Shown here: positions 1-11,343 of the stretch, piece after piece
Layout: each line of letters opens with the position of its first letter
Numbering within the stretch: position 1 is the stretch's first letter
Assembly (NCBI GenBank): GCA_018398575.1
Contig: JAGTXZ010000006.1
Coordinates: forward strand, 186,001-250,000
From: Ampelomyces quisqualis
Lineage: Eukaryota > Ascomycota > Dothideomycetes > Pleosporales > Phaeosphaeriaceae
Direction: 5' to 3'
DNA: 64,000 nt
The notes under the pieces: generated by a model
What the model was told of the DNA's origin: nothing
The model's input: the letters and a program-made list of their open reading frames with translations, nothing else
The model's database searches: none
Made by a program: the position numbers and the translations under genes

Positions 1-324
1 ATGTACGTCGAGCATGTCCATGGCGTTTTCTTGGGTCGAGCATTTACTGGCGTTGGCATGCTGCAATGCGGTTTCAGCCAAAATTTATACCAAGTCCTAT
101 TCGGACGAGTCTGCTATGGCAAAATCTTCCTTCTGCTGCTGTGACTGGGGACCACAGCGTCCTCATTGTGTGATGCTGGCATGGCATTCATTGCTCACCC
201 GCTTTCGCCTGGCGCGCTTGACCTCGCTTAAAAGGCAACCACGCCAGGTCGACTCTATTCGACCGCCATTCTACCTATACCCACCAGTACCCACACCGCA
301 TCTGTCTTCATACACAAAGTTGCC

Positions 325-1170
325 ATGGCGCAGCATTTCCGCTTCTTAGACCTTCCGAAAGAGCTACGTCTGATGTGTTACGAGCGCATGCCAGGTAAAG
401 TATTTTCCAAACGTGCATATTCCCTGCTAACAAAAACTTCTGCAGTCACAACCCACCATCACACCGTGCGCGGCATATCGCCCTCATCACCCACATTGAC
501 CTTCAGTAACGCCACACTCGTAACCAAATCAATATCGTGCTCCATCCTTAGTGTCTGCCATCGAGTCCACACGGAAGCCAACACCATCTTCGCGCCCCTA
601 CTGCAACGCCTCCACGCCTCCCCAACACGCCTCATCATCGAACTCGGCGCCTCAAAATTCATGTTACCAATTTTCCAAATCTTCTTCCGCATCGCCCGCA
701 ACTCAACCTCTATTGCCAATACCCGCAACAACATGCTCCTCACCTTGATGGAACAAACCCACGCCATCGACAAATCCGCTGCTACCTCCTTTATCCTTGC
801 ATTCGCGGCTTCGATATCTCGCTCATGCTCCACACCACAAACTCCGCTGCTCGTCATTGCCGTCACACAGGGACCCAGCGCCTTGCCGGAAAACGCATCC
901 ACGCAGTTTAACATGATTCGCCGCCGCATTTTCAAGTTTATCCGCTGGACATATCGCAGGAAAATCGCATTGGACGAGGTAGAGACATCAACACTGGGAT
1001 TTAGTATCGTCTTACCCAAAGATATGGATTTGCATTCGGGTCCACCTACGACAACGCATGACTATGTGCAGAGAGATAGTGCGAGGTTTGCTCATTATGT
1101 TAGGGCCGAGTGGCCTGGGGAGCAAGGGTGGAGGGAGGAGTGGGAGGTTGGGGAGTGGATTGGCATCTAG
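325..1170 (+). CDS. 2EXR/F-box-like hypothetical protein
   Basis: CDS join(325..394,446..1170), 264 residues. The N-terminus (FRFLDLPKELRLMCYERMP, residues 5-23) has the LP-x-ELR-x2-x-YE pattern typical of the large 2EXR/F-box-like family of Pezizomycotina. A conserved-looking strand (SNATLVTKSISCSIL) follows. The proposed intron 395-445 (51 nt) has donor GTAAAG, branch site TGCTAAC and acceptor CAG. It is a multiple of three without a stop, so an unspliced 281-residue reading is also open. No enzyme motif, signal peptide or membrane segment is seen. Proteins of this type are numerous in plant-associated fungi and mostly uncharacterised; a protein-protein interaction role is only a guess. The 324 bases before it hold no recognisable gene. 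Confidence 0.7.
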   Translation: MAQHFRFLDLPKELRLMCYERMPGKVFSKRAYSLLTKTSAVTTHHHTVRGISPSSPTLTFSNATLVTKSISCSILSVCHRVHTEANTIFAPLLQRLHASPTRLIIELGASKFMLPIFQIFFRIARNSTSIANTRNNMLLTLMEQTHAIDKSAATSFILAFAASISRSCSTPQTPLLVIAVTQGPSALPENASTQFNMIRRRIFKFIRWTYRRKIALDEVETSTLGFSIVLPKDMDLHSGPPTTTHDYVQRDSARFAHYVRAEWPGEQGWREEWEVGEWIGI

Positions 1171-1187
1171 ATTTGGGGTGCAGGGAA

Positions 1188-1278
1188 AGGACGACTAGAT
1201 TTCTATGCCGCATGAAAAGGACGACTAGATTTCTATGCTGCATGAAAAGGACGACTAGATTTCTATACTGCATGAAAA
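1188..1278. repeat. Three tandem copies of a 30-bp unit
   Basis: The unit AGGACGACTAGATTTCTATG plus about ten further bases is repeated three times head to tail with only one or two changes per copy. It lies 20 bases after the stop of the 2EXR-like gene, so it falls in its 3' UTR or terminator region. It is a minisatellite; no coding role is likely. Confidence 0.9.
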
Positions 1279-1690
1279 GGAATGAGTGGAGAGGAAGAGC
1301 CTAGGACTGCATGTACCACGTCATAGATTTCGTTTCGTGGTTTATGTTCATAGAACTACTCTGTGAGGATGAGGATGAACTCGTGTGGAATTTTGATATG
1401 ATCTTGGTGAAATCTTGGCCAAATCGTGTGGGACCAAACGTATGGTGCCTCAAGATTCAAATTTCCAACCTAGCTGGCGATATTCAACGATGCTAGGACA
1501 CTTATTCTGAAAGAATCCTTGTTGAGAATGCGCCGCGCGCAAAAAGGCTACGTCGCACCCAGAGGCAACTAAACAGGAAGCATCAACAAACATCGAAGGA
1601 AGTGAAACTGTATACATCGGTCATTATTCTATGCACCGTGGACTTTGTCAACGGGTACCCGCGCCACGAGAGCAAAAAAGAAGATATTTG

Positions 1691-1813
1691 TGGACTTGCA
1701 GGGAACTGATGTTTGTTAGAATCGAACCTGGTGCGACGGCAAATGGACCAACTTACTCGAACCCTGGACCACTCCCATGCTAAGGGAGTATTATACCACT
1801 AAACCACAAGCCC
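1691..1813 (-). tRNA. tRNA-Ala(AGC)-like gene interrupted by 51 bp in the T arm
   Basis: Read on the minus strand from 1813: acceptor strand GGGCTTG, a perfect A box (TGGTTTAGTGG), anticodon stem CTCCC/GGGAG closing the loop TTAGCAT (anticodon AGC, alanine), then T stem CAGGG and T loop TTCGAGT. The expected 3' half, T stem CCCTG and acceptor CAAGTCC plus discriminator A, is present (1691-1703) but lies 51 bases further on. Bases 1704-1754 interrupt the T loop/T stem junction. The interruption carries its own B-box-like GGTTCGATTCT. A nuclear tRNA intron sits after position 37, so this is not a normal intron. The gene is probably dead or rearranged. D stem has one T-T mismatch. Confidence 0.55.
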
Positions 1814-1964
1814 GTGTTCTCAAGATCAACCAATCGATGGGCTGCAGCGATCTTGGACAATCTATATTCTGCTCAGAAGTCTAGCCGTGCCTATTTAATG
1901 TGCGGTTACACCACCAAAAATAAAAAATGCGTCGTGTGCAGCAAATCTTCTTCGCTCCTGTACT

Positions 1965-2925
1965 AGCGTAAATCGCTAGTAAATACATTTAATTGATTTA
2001 CTAGTTAGCTCTAATTACTAAAATATTTACAGATTCTAAATACTTTTAGCGTTACTTACGCTACTACCTGTAGGTTAGTAGCTTATAAATAATTAGATAG
2101 GAATTATAGAGCGCTACATTATCTAGACTAGAGAATTATATTTATAAAACTATTAATATCTTATATATTACTACACCTTTTTACTATTTTTTATTTCTTA
2201 AATAATTTAATATTAGTTAAAAGTAGTAAGTCTAATTGTTTTATTCTAGACCTAATATATCTAGATAATATAGCTAGCTATTAACATTAATTAGTAATAT
2301 ACACTATTTCTACTTTTAAAGCTAACCTAGAGTTTAGTATTTAGGTTACAGGTACCTTTACTATACAGCCTAATATTTTCTTATTTTTAGAGTATATTTA
2401 GAATCTTAATAGTAAATATATAGTAAATTTAGAACATATAATAACTTTAGTCTTCTACTACTACCTAGCTAATTAATAATTTACCTATATATTACTTAGT
2501 TAGATTTAGTATATAGTAAGAGAGTACTTACGTAGATAGATATCTAAGAAAGCTAGGTAAATAGATATAGTAAATATACTAAATTAGTAGTATACCTAAG
2601 TAAAGCCTAGTAATAATATACAAAAGATATAAAGTATATTTTGTAAACAAATAAGTTATATATAGAGTATACTATACTATTTTAGTATTTTAGAGAGACT
2701 ATTTAAAAAGCTAGAACTTAAGAAAGGTATAGTTCTAGCCGATCTTGTACTATTCCTGAATCCTAGGTCTAGTACTACTACTAGAATTAGTACAATTATA
2801 GGTTAAACTAGATAGCTCTGTACAATCTACACTAATATACTACTAGATTACCTGGTAGTCTTTACTATATACTAATATGTCCTAGCAAATGTAATAAGGT
2901 AAGTAGAGAGATTTTAGAAGATTCG
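1965..2925. other. AT-rich, RIP-like island
   Basis: About 1 kb of sequence dominated by TA, TAG and CTAG with few TCA, TGA, CCA or TGG trinucleotides, like the large repeat block at 30.8-64 kb and unlike its flanks. No open frame, terminal repeat or transposase motif could be read. Best seen as the remains of a mutated repeat beside the broken tRNA-like gene. Confidence 0.7.
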
Positions 2926-5077
2926 TAGTAGGCACAACGCTACCAGATCCAGCAATAGTTTAGCGCATGCCTAGAATCATTTATACATTATCAAAACGCC
3001 TTGTAAGAGCCCTAACGAATTATAACATGCTAAAAAAATTAGCTTGCATCTTCTAATCACGGATTGTTGCTGGACTTCGAATTCGTAACGCGCATCAATA
3101 TCGAATTTCCTCACATTTATAGAATGTACCCTACAAAAGATTCAATTTTTACCCTCTCCTTACACATAGTAACAAATCCAAGAGAATTTGTTTCGCATTC
3201 GTACACAAATTTGTAGTCGTTGCTTCTAATCTCTGGCCTTCGCTGTGTTAGGCTCGATCTACTACGAGCCGGCGAAACTAAACAGTTTCTCGCTGCTTTC
3301 ATAACACCACACGTGGATTTTTCAATATCTCTCGTTCTTGACAATCTGCCGTGAAGTCATCCCGAGCTCTAGCTTTTGTGGGTTTCGGGTTGAGTTATAA
3401 CCAAAGAGGACTAATCGGCGACTTCAGTATCTGAGCTTTTTCGTAGTGCTAACACATTTCGAGAAGTCTATTCCCGAATTACATGATATAATAATAGAAC
3501 TCAAACAAAACTCATCTCGACAACGCTTCTAAGTTTGTTCCCAGGCTCTTTCATGTCAAACATGTGTCGTAGTACAGACAGCCCACGATATCGAAGACCG
3601 AGTACATGACCTGCAGCTGAGCTACCATTTTTACAGAACTCGTTCATTTCTGATTGCTTATTTTCTTTTGACTAAGCAGTTCAAGCTATCAGTCGGTATT
3701 GCTGTGAAGTAAGGGTTCAGCACCACCCAGAGCAGCGTCCGAGAAAGCATTATTCAGAACACGTCTCTTGCGTGCATGAAGCTCTATAGCTGTTGTGCTG
3801 GAGATTTTCTGTGCGTCAACGGTACGGTGCTATACCCTGTCGTCCTCGGCTTTTTTGAAATTCCTACGAGGACTGTATCTCTCTCGAAATGTGACGGGAG
3901 TGATTATGCATACCCTTTTAGGTTAATGTCAAAAAGCCGTAACTTAAATCCTTAGTATATATCAGATACGAGTCAGTCATATACTTTTATTGTAGCTCGA
4001 GCCACTACGTACGCTTGTTCTAATTTCTTGGACGCCGACAAGACGTAATCAGAGAAACCTTGGCCCAAGAGGCACCTGGAAGCTTGTACAAAGGGGGGAT
4101 ACAAAGATTACAGATCGTGTTTCTCACAATATATGCGATAATGAGAGCAGAGCTAAGCACATACATATCACACTATCCGATCATCGCCTTCTCTATTTTT
4201 TGATGAGCCATCTTTGGGTATCATGAGATAAATGGTGTGTGGTATTCATGGTTCGTGGGACTGTGAATCTTAAGTAAGAGCAATCATGCGAGTTACTGAT
4301 GAACAGGGATAAGACGAAAGTGGCAGACAACAGAGCATCTTGAATGGGATCTGTTCCCGGTAGAGTCTATTTGGCTGTGTGGTGTGGAACGCATGCATGT
4401 CACGACGATCTGGTAGGCAAACCTGGCATTTTTGCCTTGGTGCATGGCCGAGCATTATGAGTATTACTGAACCTCATTTGTACACATCATAGCGAGCCAC
4501 ATCGGGTTAAGTTTAAAACGCTTGAAAGACCTTGTACGCTCCTTAGCGGACTAAAGTGTCTTGGACGAACATGCTGATGGTAGACAAGCTGCACTAACAT
4601 TCGACTTGACCTGTATTCATCTGATCACGAATTATCGGTGGACCTGGTGGCTACGACTAGCTCAATCGAGTCGGTTTCGGCATCCGAATATCTCAAGTGT
4701 CCACGGGAATTTCTAGATCGCATGATGTATGACATAATTGTCGGCGCAGATTTTACCCAACGTGTAAGCATAATTGCTGAAGATGTAACAAGCAGCTTAC
4801 CACGCCAGCCACGAGACAAACCTCGCGGTGGCCTATTTTCTGGGCATTGGTGATAGACGAAGCAATTGCAGTAAAGCAACAGCGCAAAATTGTCAGTAGT
4901 GATGGGTGCCCATTGCCTCGTCGAAATTGCCTATTCCGCAACGAGGCAGGAGCTTCGTTTGAAGCAACATGACCTTCCTCGTCAATTCCGCCGCCTCCAT
5001 GACTGCTATATTACCCATACAGGCATCCATACGGCCTACACAGAACGAATCTGCGAGCAGACAAGAGACTCAAAGTC
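2926..5077. other. Gene-poor interval, nothing recognised
   Basis: Base composition returns to near that of the gene-bearing part, but only frames of 60-85 codons occur, on both strands, none with a recognisable motif or a plausible spliced structure. It may contain decayed genes or the promoter of the next gene; I see nothing that can be named. Confidence 0.6.
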
Positions 5078-5974
5078 ATGCTTACCTGGTTCTATATCCT
5101 TTCCATCTCCCTCAGCTGCTTTTCCTACGGACTTGCGACACCAACCTCGCGATCTAGCGAGCCCATCTCCAAGCGCGTCGGATGCCTCACGTGGCCAGGG
5201 CTATGGCGCACACTCATTCAGTTCCAGACAGACAGTGATCCCGAGATTGAATTTGCGATCAATACCGGCTACACCATGTACTACCCCAAAGCTCTTAGGA
5301 GTGATCTCAGATTGTCTGGATTCAGGATGCAGGAGAGCTCTGCCGAATGTGGTTGGCAAAAGGCTACCTCTGTCAAAGTCAATTCCTGGGCGGTACCCGG
5401 GCATCATCGTGGAGATATCTACTGGAAATACAGAGACCTCCATTGGATCAGTTCCAGAGACGCAAGTGGATCTTCACATTGGCTTGCCGATTCACCGACC
5501 CACGTTCCGCCCCAGACGGGCGTTCAACCATTGCCCAACACACTAGACACGATCACACGTATACTGGAGGACAACGAGCCGGCCGCAGATGTATTCCTCG
5601 TGACCACGATATGCCTCGGATACCTTTCGGGATTCCTCAGCCTCTTTCTTATACTGATCTCAGTCATTCGCCACTTCGAAACCAAACCAAAAACAAAGAA
5701 GCGCCAGGCTTCGGAGAGCATCGAGCTCGATACAATCAGAGTCGAGCGAGGCGTTCAACCTGCACCAGTACCGAAGCCAGCTTATAGGGCCGCGTGCCCC
5801 CGTGGTCAATTAAGTCGTGTTCTTGAGCCACGCGCGAGTGGGCAGTCGACCCCTCCACCTCAGTACTCGGTAGAAAACCCGTGGCGGCGCGGAAATGATA
5901 GCAGCAGTGCCGGTGCTCGTCTCAAGGAGCGGTACGGTCTTGCTGCTGGCAGGAATGATCGGATCGAAGATTGA
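5078..5974 (+). CDS. Secreted-type single-pass membrane protein, unknown function
   Basis: Uninterrupted frame of 298 residues from ATG. Residues 1-20 form a hydrophobic signal peptide (FYILSISLSCFSYGLA), followed by a Thr/Ser/Pro-containing N-terminus. Residues 35-165 are a probable lumenal or extracellular domain with Trp and three Cys (C15 in the signal, C36, C91). One clear transmembrane helix spans about 172-197 (VFLVTTICLGYLSGFLSLFLILIS). It is followed by a basic stop-transfer stretch (KPKTKKR) and a 100-residue Pro/Arg/Ser-rich cytoplasmic tail, giving a type I topology. No known domain is recognised. The short length and lineage-specific look are compatible with a surface or secretory-pathway protein. 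No intron is needed; neighbours are non-coding or decayed. Confidence 0.7.
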   Translation: MLTWFYILSISLSCFSYGLATPTSRSSEPISKRVGCLTWPGLWRTLIQFQTDSDPEIEFAINTGYTMYYPKALRSDLRLSGFRMQESSAECGWQKATSVKVNSWAVPGHHRGDIYWKYRDLHWISSRDASGSSHWLADSPTHVPPQTGVQPLPNTLDTITRILEDNEPAADVFLVTTICLGYLSGFLSLFLILISVIRHFETKPKTKKRQASESIELDTIRVERGVQPAPVPKPAYRAACPRGQLSRVLEPRASGQSTPPPQYSVENPWRRGNDSSSAGARLKERYGLAAGRNDRIED

Positions 5975-6393
5975 ACCAATGACTCGTTGCTTGGAGAGTG
6001 TCTCGTCTTTCTGTGCTTGGAATTGTCCGTCCGAGGTTGTTCTGTCGGCGCGTTTTGCACTTCATTGTTGTGATAATGTTGGGCGCGTCAAGAACGCGAC
6101 TTTCTCCTATTATCCGGTCCTATAGTCTAATTGCTAACGCAATTGTAATAACGATGCTTTTCGTTATGTGCGCATTTGTCGTGATAAAAGAAGAATGAAG
6201 CCCGCGAATTGCGTTCGAAACATTGGGGCAATCGACGACCGGTAGGTACCGGTAAACCACTTCGAGAGTACGCCAGGATCAGCACTGCCGTGAACCCATT
6301 TTACCCGTCTGAATGTAGGTTCATGCCAGTTGAGAGAATCGCGGAAGCAGTACAACTTCCTCGTGCTCTGATCAATACTGAATTGCAGTCGCG

Positions 6394-7719
6394 ATGGGCG
6401 GTTTGCATGGGTATCATCACGATGCTCCTGCTATGGGTACGCAGTCTCCACCTCACCAGTTGTGCCATCCAAATCCAGAGGCTGATATGTGGATAACGCA
6501 GAACATGCTGAGCTTGCACAACTCGGGCATTCTTCCGCACAAGTCGAGATTTGAACGATTTCACAAATGCTCCGTCGATGCTTTTCTAGTCACGGGCCTG
6601 CAATTTTTGGATACAGCTGAGAGACAGTCATCGGCAGATAATTTCCTTTCAAGAAACAACCTGGCGAAAGCTTTGGTTGCAGGAGGTGTCGATGCTTTCG
6701 TTGCGGAAACAGGATATACATCTGGTTACTACGCCAATGTCACGCAAGAGCAGTGGGAACCATGGGAGCCAGAGGAACTTCTTTTCCATGACCGTCAGGT
6801 CTGAAATCGTGGCGAACACGTCTTTCTTCGTCGCACATCTCGACGAAGGACGCGCCAGGCTTTTGAAAATGCCGTTCGAGGAGGACATTCCCACCATCAT
6901 TTACGAAGAACATTGGGATTACTGGGCTACAATAAATACATCTTAAGTTTGGGGCGATGAAATTTCACTGACGATCACGTTTGATGAAGAGATACGCAAC
7001 TTCATACAGCGCGGAGTATCTACTGCTGGTTTTACAGTCTCTGGTCTTGATGACGAAGTCGAAGCTGTGCGACAAGTCAAGACGAAGCGCGAGATCGTGA
7101 TCTTAAGAGCAGTCAGCATAGGTACTGTAGAAGCTATACGTGCTCTCCGACCGTGTATGTACGCTGGCGTGATGTAGAACGAGGTCAGGGATGTTCTCGT
7201 TATATAACACCTTGCAAGCCGCAGGTCTCACCCCGTTTTTCGACGTCGTCTTGATCGATGTCGGCGCACATCTCTACGGCTATAGCAGCGATGTCACGCG
7301 GACATTCTATCCACTATTCTCTTCTTACCCGCGAAATTTTAAACGAAATGTCCCAGCACAGCTCAAGGGCTGGGATATCGTAAAAGATGAACAAGCTGCA
7401 GCGATAAAACCTATGGTACCTTAACACAGCTGCAGCGGTCGGCATTGCTGCGCGAAAGATCATCGAGGATGCCGGCTACGGCGAGTACTTCACGCATCGT
7501 CTAGGTCATGGCATTGGTATCAAAGCACTTGAAAGCCGTTACCTCAACAGCGGCAACTTTGCAGCGGTGCTGCGCCCTGGGATGGCTTTTACTGCCAAGC
7601 CAGGAGTGTATACATTGAACGCATTTGGGGTTCGCTTGGAGGATGTGCTGCTTGTCGAGGAAGACGGAGAAGCTGAAAGTTTGAGCGGGAAACATGCAGA
7701 ATCAACTTGGAATCCATGA
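6394..7719 (+). pseudogene. Decayed M24 metallopeptidase (Xaa-Pro aminopeptidase/prolidase-like)
   Basis: Successive frames give recognisable blocks of one fungal M24 protein. These are the N-terminal creatinase-like half (NNLAKALVAGGVDAFVAETG, TSGYYANV), then after a frameshift near 6780 (FFVAHLDEGRARLLKMPF). Then VSGLDDEVEAVRQVK, IGTVEAIRALRPC with an in-frame TAG, LIDVGAHLYGYSSDVTRTFY (holding the two metal-binding Asp), and after a frameshift near 7420 FTHRLGHGIGI (metal-binding His) and FGVRLEDVLLVEEDGE (one metal Glu). The other expected ligand is lost: the family motif with E-P-G reads TAKPGVY. At least two frameshifts and two in-frame stops, plus the lost ligand, make this a pseudogene. 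Bases 5975-6393 upstream show nothing else. Confidence 0.85.
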
Positions 7720-8222
7720 GGGCATGTTATCCAGGTTACCAGAAAGAGACACTTGTAGAGCAGGACATATTGAAGACATCAGTGTCGTGCCAATGCATGA
7801 GGTAAGGGTCAGTTACTGCCTTCTCAACAACTGTGGCTCAAATCGCCGGATTGGAGCCTTTGAGCGAGAGAGTTCAGCGTGCTGTTGAGTATTGTACAAG
7901 AATGTCGGTTATGTAGTGAAATGAGGGGGAGCGCAAGGCCTTGTTCTATGAACAGAAGCGGAAACTTCGAATAGAGGTAAAGACAACGACCAGCTTTAGA
8001 CGTTCTGCACCAGCGATGTCGAGGGACGCTGGCTGAACGTATTCTGATTAGGCTGTATCGACTCCAGACACAGCCTGACAGCCATAAGATGGCGTCACTT
8101 GATCATGTATAGACTTGTAGAGCGCAGCTTTCTGAAGGGCAAATCATCTCGTGACTATACAGCCTGCATGTGCCACAATAGAAATCTTAATAAACCAAAC
8201 AGCAACAGCCTAGCCTTGCGTG
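7720..8222. other. Intergenic, nothing recognised
   Basis: Between two gene wrecks; only short frames without motifs. Likely also derived from decayed coding DNA, but no block can be named. Confidence 0.5.
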
Positions 8223-8461
8223 ATGGCCGCAGAACAGGAACCATCTGAATACGACAAAGTGATGCGAAAGCGATTGAAACCATGGAAGGAAATTGGATAC
8301 CGAGGCTCACCTTCCTTGCTTCAGACAAAGAATTCCTCATATTTAGCCGCTTCTGCAAGCTGAACGCCTAACTGCTTCTGTGCTTGCAGAATCAGATGGC
8401 CGAATTAGAATATCGACTGGATAGGCTCCAAGATGAACAGATAGCAGAAGGCACAGACTGA
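8223..8461 (+). pseudogene. DUF6594-like N-terminal fragment, frameshifted
   Basis: From ATG 8223 the frame reads MAAEQEPSEY then LKPWKEIGYRGSPS. A one-base shift is needed to continue FLASDKEFLIFSRFCKLNA, and after an in-frame TAA the same frame continues LLLCLQNQMAELEYRLDRLQ to a TGA. The order (PW-x-x-IGYRG, FLASD-x-x-x-x-IFxRF-x-x-LN, L-LQ-x-x-x-x-ELE-x-x-L) matches the N-terminal part of DUF6594 membrane proteins common in Dothideomycetes. The rest of the family, including its C-terminal membrane helices, is missing. The family assignment rests on my memory of its motifs. The 460 bases after it hold no recognisable gene. Confidence 0.6.
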
Positions 8462-8925
8462 GCAATGAGGTTAAGATAAGGTTGGAGGAGTCGGAAGCAA
8501 GCAGACGGTAGGGCGGCGCTTTTACAGACGAGGAAGAAATGTAGTTTTATTTCGAGGTCAATGTATGCAAAGTGCTGTGTGCGACATCACATTATTGGGG
8601 TACGCGTTGAGTTCAAAGATTTCGCCAAGCATGACATCGTGGACCCTGGCAGCGATTCACCGCGGCTCAAATCCGGTCTTCAAACAATGTCTCCCAACCC
8701 AATACAAATACAACCTTGCGACCTGGTAGTACGTCCACCCATCTCAAACGACAGCCAAACGTGTAGAAACGTCCCAGAATACCTCTCCGCCTCTTCATCG
8801 CCGCGACGAGGCTCACACCCCACGAATATCCCCCAGTAGCCGATCACTAGCGATTACATACAACGCCACTTGACGACACTTGCTACCCCCAAGCCGCATA
8901 CATCAGCCCTCCAAATACCGCCACA

Positions 8926-9787
8926 ATGGCATCCAACCCCCCACATCCGACCCCGGATACCCCAACAGGCTCCTACACCGACCCCACCTTCTCCCTCGTA
9001 AACACCTCATGTCTCGACCTCCTCCTCATCGAGCTCGTGCCCATGGCATACCGCATAACAGCCGACCTCGCCGCCAGAGAGGAAGAGTATCTCAACGGTA
9101 GCAGTCGAAAGGGAACTGGCGCAGGGAATCGGCTTAGTGAATCAACAACAGGGACGAGTAATGCTGGCACAGGAGGAGGCACAGGACAAGTAGGTGTGGC
9201 GCCGACGGTGGACGAGGAAGAGGCGAGGGAAGCTGTGTTTCATAGGTTGGAAGGGTTGGGGTATAGGGTTGGTCTGGGGATTGTTGAACGGTAACGCCCA
9301 CCCACATACTCCCTGCACCTTCTACCCTCCATACCCCCCACAACCCTAAATCTTTTTACCGAAGCTCATCTTCATTCACAGGTTTTCTCGCGACGCACCT
9401 CGCCCCACCACCCCTCTCGACATAATAAAATTCCTCTGCAAAGATCTCTGGACACTACTCTTTCGCAAACAAATCGACAATCTCAAGACAAATCACAGGG
9501 GGATCTACGTCTTGACAGATAATACGTTCAAGCCGCTCAGTCGAATGAGCTTCGATACCAAGAAATACGACGCGGCGTTGCAGGCGCAACTGGTCACGCA
9601 GACGGGCGATGTAGGGCTGAGCAGAGATGCAAATAGCCAGGCGAGGGTGCAGCCTTTCTTGTACTTTCCGGCTGGTGTGATACGAGGCTGTCTGGCGAGT
9701 CTGGGTATCACGGCGACGGTCACGGCGGACTGTGCAGCATTGCCGGCGGCGACGTTTCAAATAAGGACGGCGGGAGCGAAGAATTGA
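8926..9787 (+). CDS. trs33: TRAPP complex subunit, Trs33/TRAPPC6 type
   Basis: CDS join(8926..9290,9382..9787), 256 residues; intron 91 nt, phase 2 (donor GTAACG, acceptor CACAG). A BET3-family subunit of the TRAPP vesicle-tethering complex, acting as a Ypt1/Rab exchange factor in ER-Golgi and Golgi traffic. The N-terminal half (residues 29-52, CLDLLLIELVPMAYRITADL) is the first helix of the fold. Residues 122-174 cover RFSRD, FLCKDLWTLLFRKQIDNL and the family signature NHRGIYVLTDNTFKPLSRMS. The C-terminus (FPAGVIRGCLASLGITATVTAD) is the usual final helix-strand region. A low-complexity Gly/Thr/Ser insert lies at about 55-95. It is longer than the yeast core because of that insert. Confidence 0.93.
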
Positions 9788-10094
9788 GCCTCATGAGCCT
9801 TTCACACAGTGCGAGGTCATCGTTTTAGCGGCATTGGGTGGTGTCAGGCGTTGATCGCTCTTCAGTCTTGGAAATAGAGCATATGGAAGACAATGTTATG
9901 GGCCGCATGAGAGCTTTTATTTTCAGCTATTTGGATGCAGTATCTGATTTTGCTCGCCCAGATGGGGCATACGTTGAGGCACATCACGCGTCAAGTTTTC
10001 AGTCATATTCGTTCGTCATCACCGGTGCTGCGGTGACACATCCTAGTAAACGATGTAAGAACATATTTATGAACGAGTAGATGCTGTTGACTCA

Positions 10095-11343
10095 CTAAGA
10101 AGGGGGGTTCTTGACGAACTCAATACCCTTGGAGATGTTGCCCTTGAGGCCATCGTAGCAGGCCTGGAGCAGCTTCTTCTCGTGGTCGTTTGCGCTGCTG
10201 ACAACGTCGATCGCCTTCTCGGCACCGTTGGGCTGTTCAACAAATCAGCCACTATAGCTTTCCAATCACAGAAACACTAACGCCAAGCTCGATGGGAACA
10301 GAGAAGAAGTCGGTGCCGGTAGTCTTAGCGATGGAATCACCACCGGTAACACCGGGCAGGTAGACGAAGCTGGGCTCGATGATGCCCTTCTCGCCCTTGG
10401 AGGCCTTGATGACCTTCTCGGCGAACCTGTCTTCTATGAGCTATTGAATGCGGATGCGACTTCATCGAGCATACCGGTAACCAGCGTACGCCATAGAAAG
10501 AGTGGCTGAACCTGCACCCTCCTTGGCTGCGACGACCTCGTCACCACCGAACTGCACACGCTTGACCAGTGCATCGAGCTTCTCTGAAGGGATGGTGACG
10601 CTGGGCTTGGACTGGCTGAAGAGAGGGACAATGGTCTCGCCAGAGTGGCCACCAATGACGGGAATGTTCAGGTTGGCGGGGTTCTTCTCGCCAGTGATCT
10701 CAGCGACGAAGGTCTCGGCACGGACGACATCGAGAGTGGTAACACCGAAAAGCTTCTTGGGGTCGAAGACGCCGGCGTTTTTGAGAACCTCGGCGGCAAT
10801 CGGGACGGTTGAGTTGACGGGGTTGGAGATGACAAGGATATATGCCTTGGGGCAGTACTTAACAATGCCCTCAATGAGACCCTTGACGATGCCGGCATTG
10901 ATCTTGAACAGATCGTCACGGGTCATGCCAGGCTTGCCTAGAAAGAAAGAATGAACCTGCTATGCCGCAACCGGACGTGGGGGTTTACTAACGAGGAATG
11001 CCAGCGGGAATGACGACGATGTCGGCGCCAGAGAGAGCGTGCTGTAGGCCGTCATCCTTGGGCAGGTAGCCTTTGACGAGCTATAGACTGTCAGCGAATC
11101 TGCTTGTATGACGTGATGGAGAGCGCTCGTACCGCTGGGCTCGAGATGTGGGACAAGTCGGTAGCGACACCAGGGGAGTTGACGACATCGTATAGGGCGA
11201 GCTCGTCGATGAGCTGGCAGGACTTGAGGAGCAGCGACAAAGGCTACTCTGCGAGTCAGCTTCTGTGTGTGCCAGGCTTGCTTGGCCGGTGGGGCTACCT
11301 GTCCAATGCCTCCGGCGGCACCAGCAACAACGGCTTTGACCAT
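10095..11343 (-). CDS. Malate dehydrogenase, cytosolic type
   Basis: CDS complement(join(10095..10232,10282..10426,10475..10937,10993..11080,11133..11243,11299..11343)), 329 residues, five introns of 48-55 nt. It catalyses NAD-dependent malate/oxaloacetate interconversion. Residues 8-15 (GAAGGIGQ) are the nucleotide-binding glycine loop and D34 should bind the ribose of NAD. Substrate arginines are R82 (IPAGIPR), R88 (MTRDD) and R154. N120 lies in ISNPVN, catalytic D151 in LDVVRAE and H179 in IGGHSG. The protein starts directly at the glycine loop with no mitochondrial presequence and ends NPPS, not a peroxisomal SKL-like signal, so cytosol is inferred. The 307 bases between this stop and the TRAPP stop are a convergent 3' region. 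Confidence 0.95.

Noticed and set aside
10502..10954. 150-codon plus-strand frame over malate dehydrogenase exon 4
   Set aside because: Shadow of the dehydrogenase exon, which has all catalytic residues on the minus strand.
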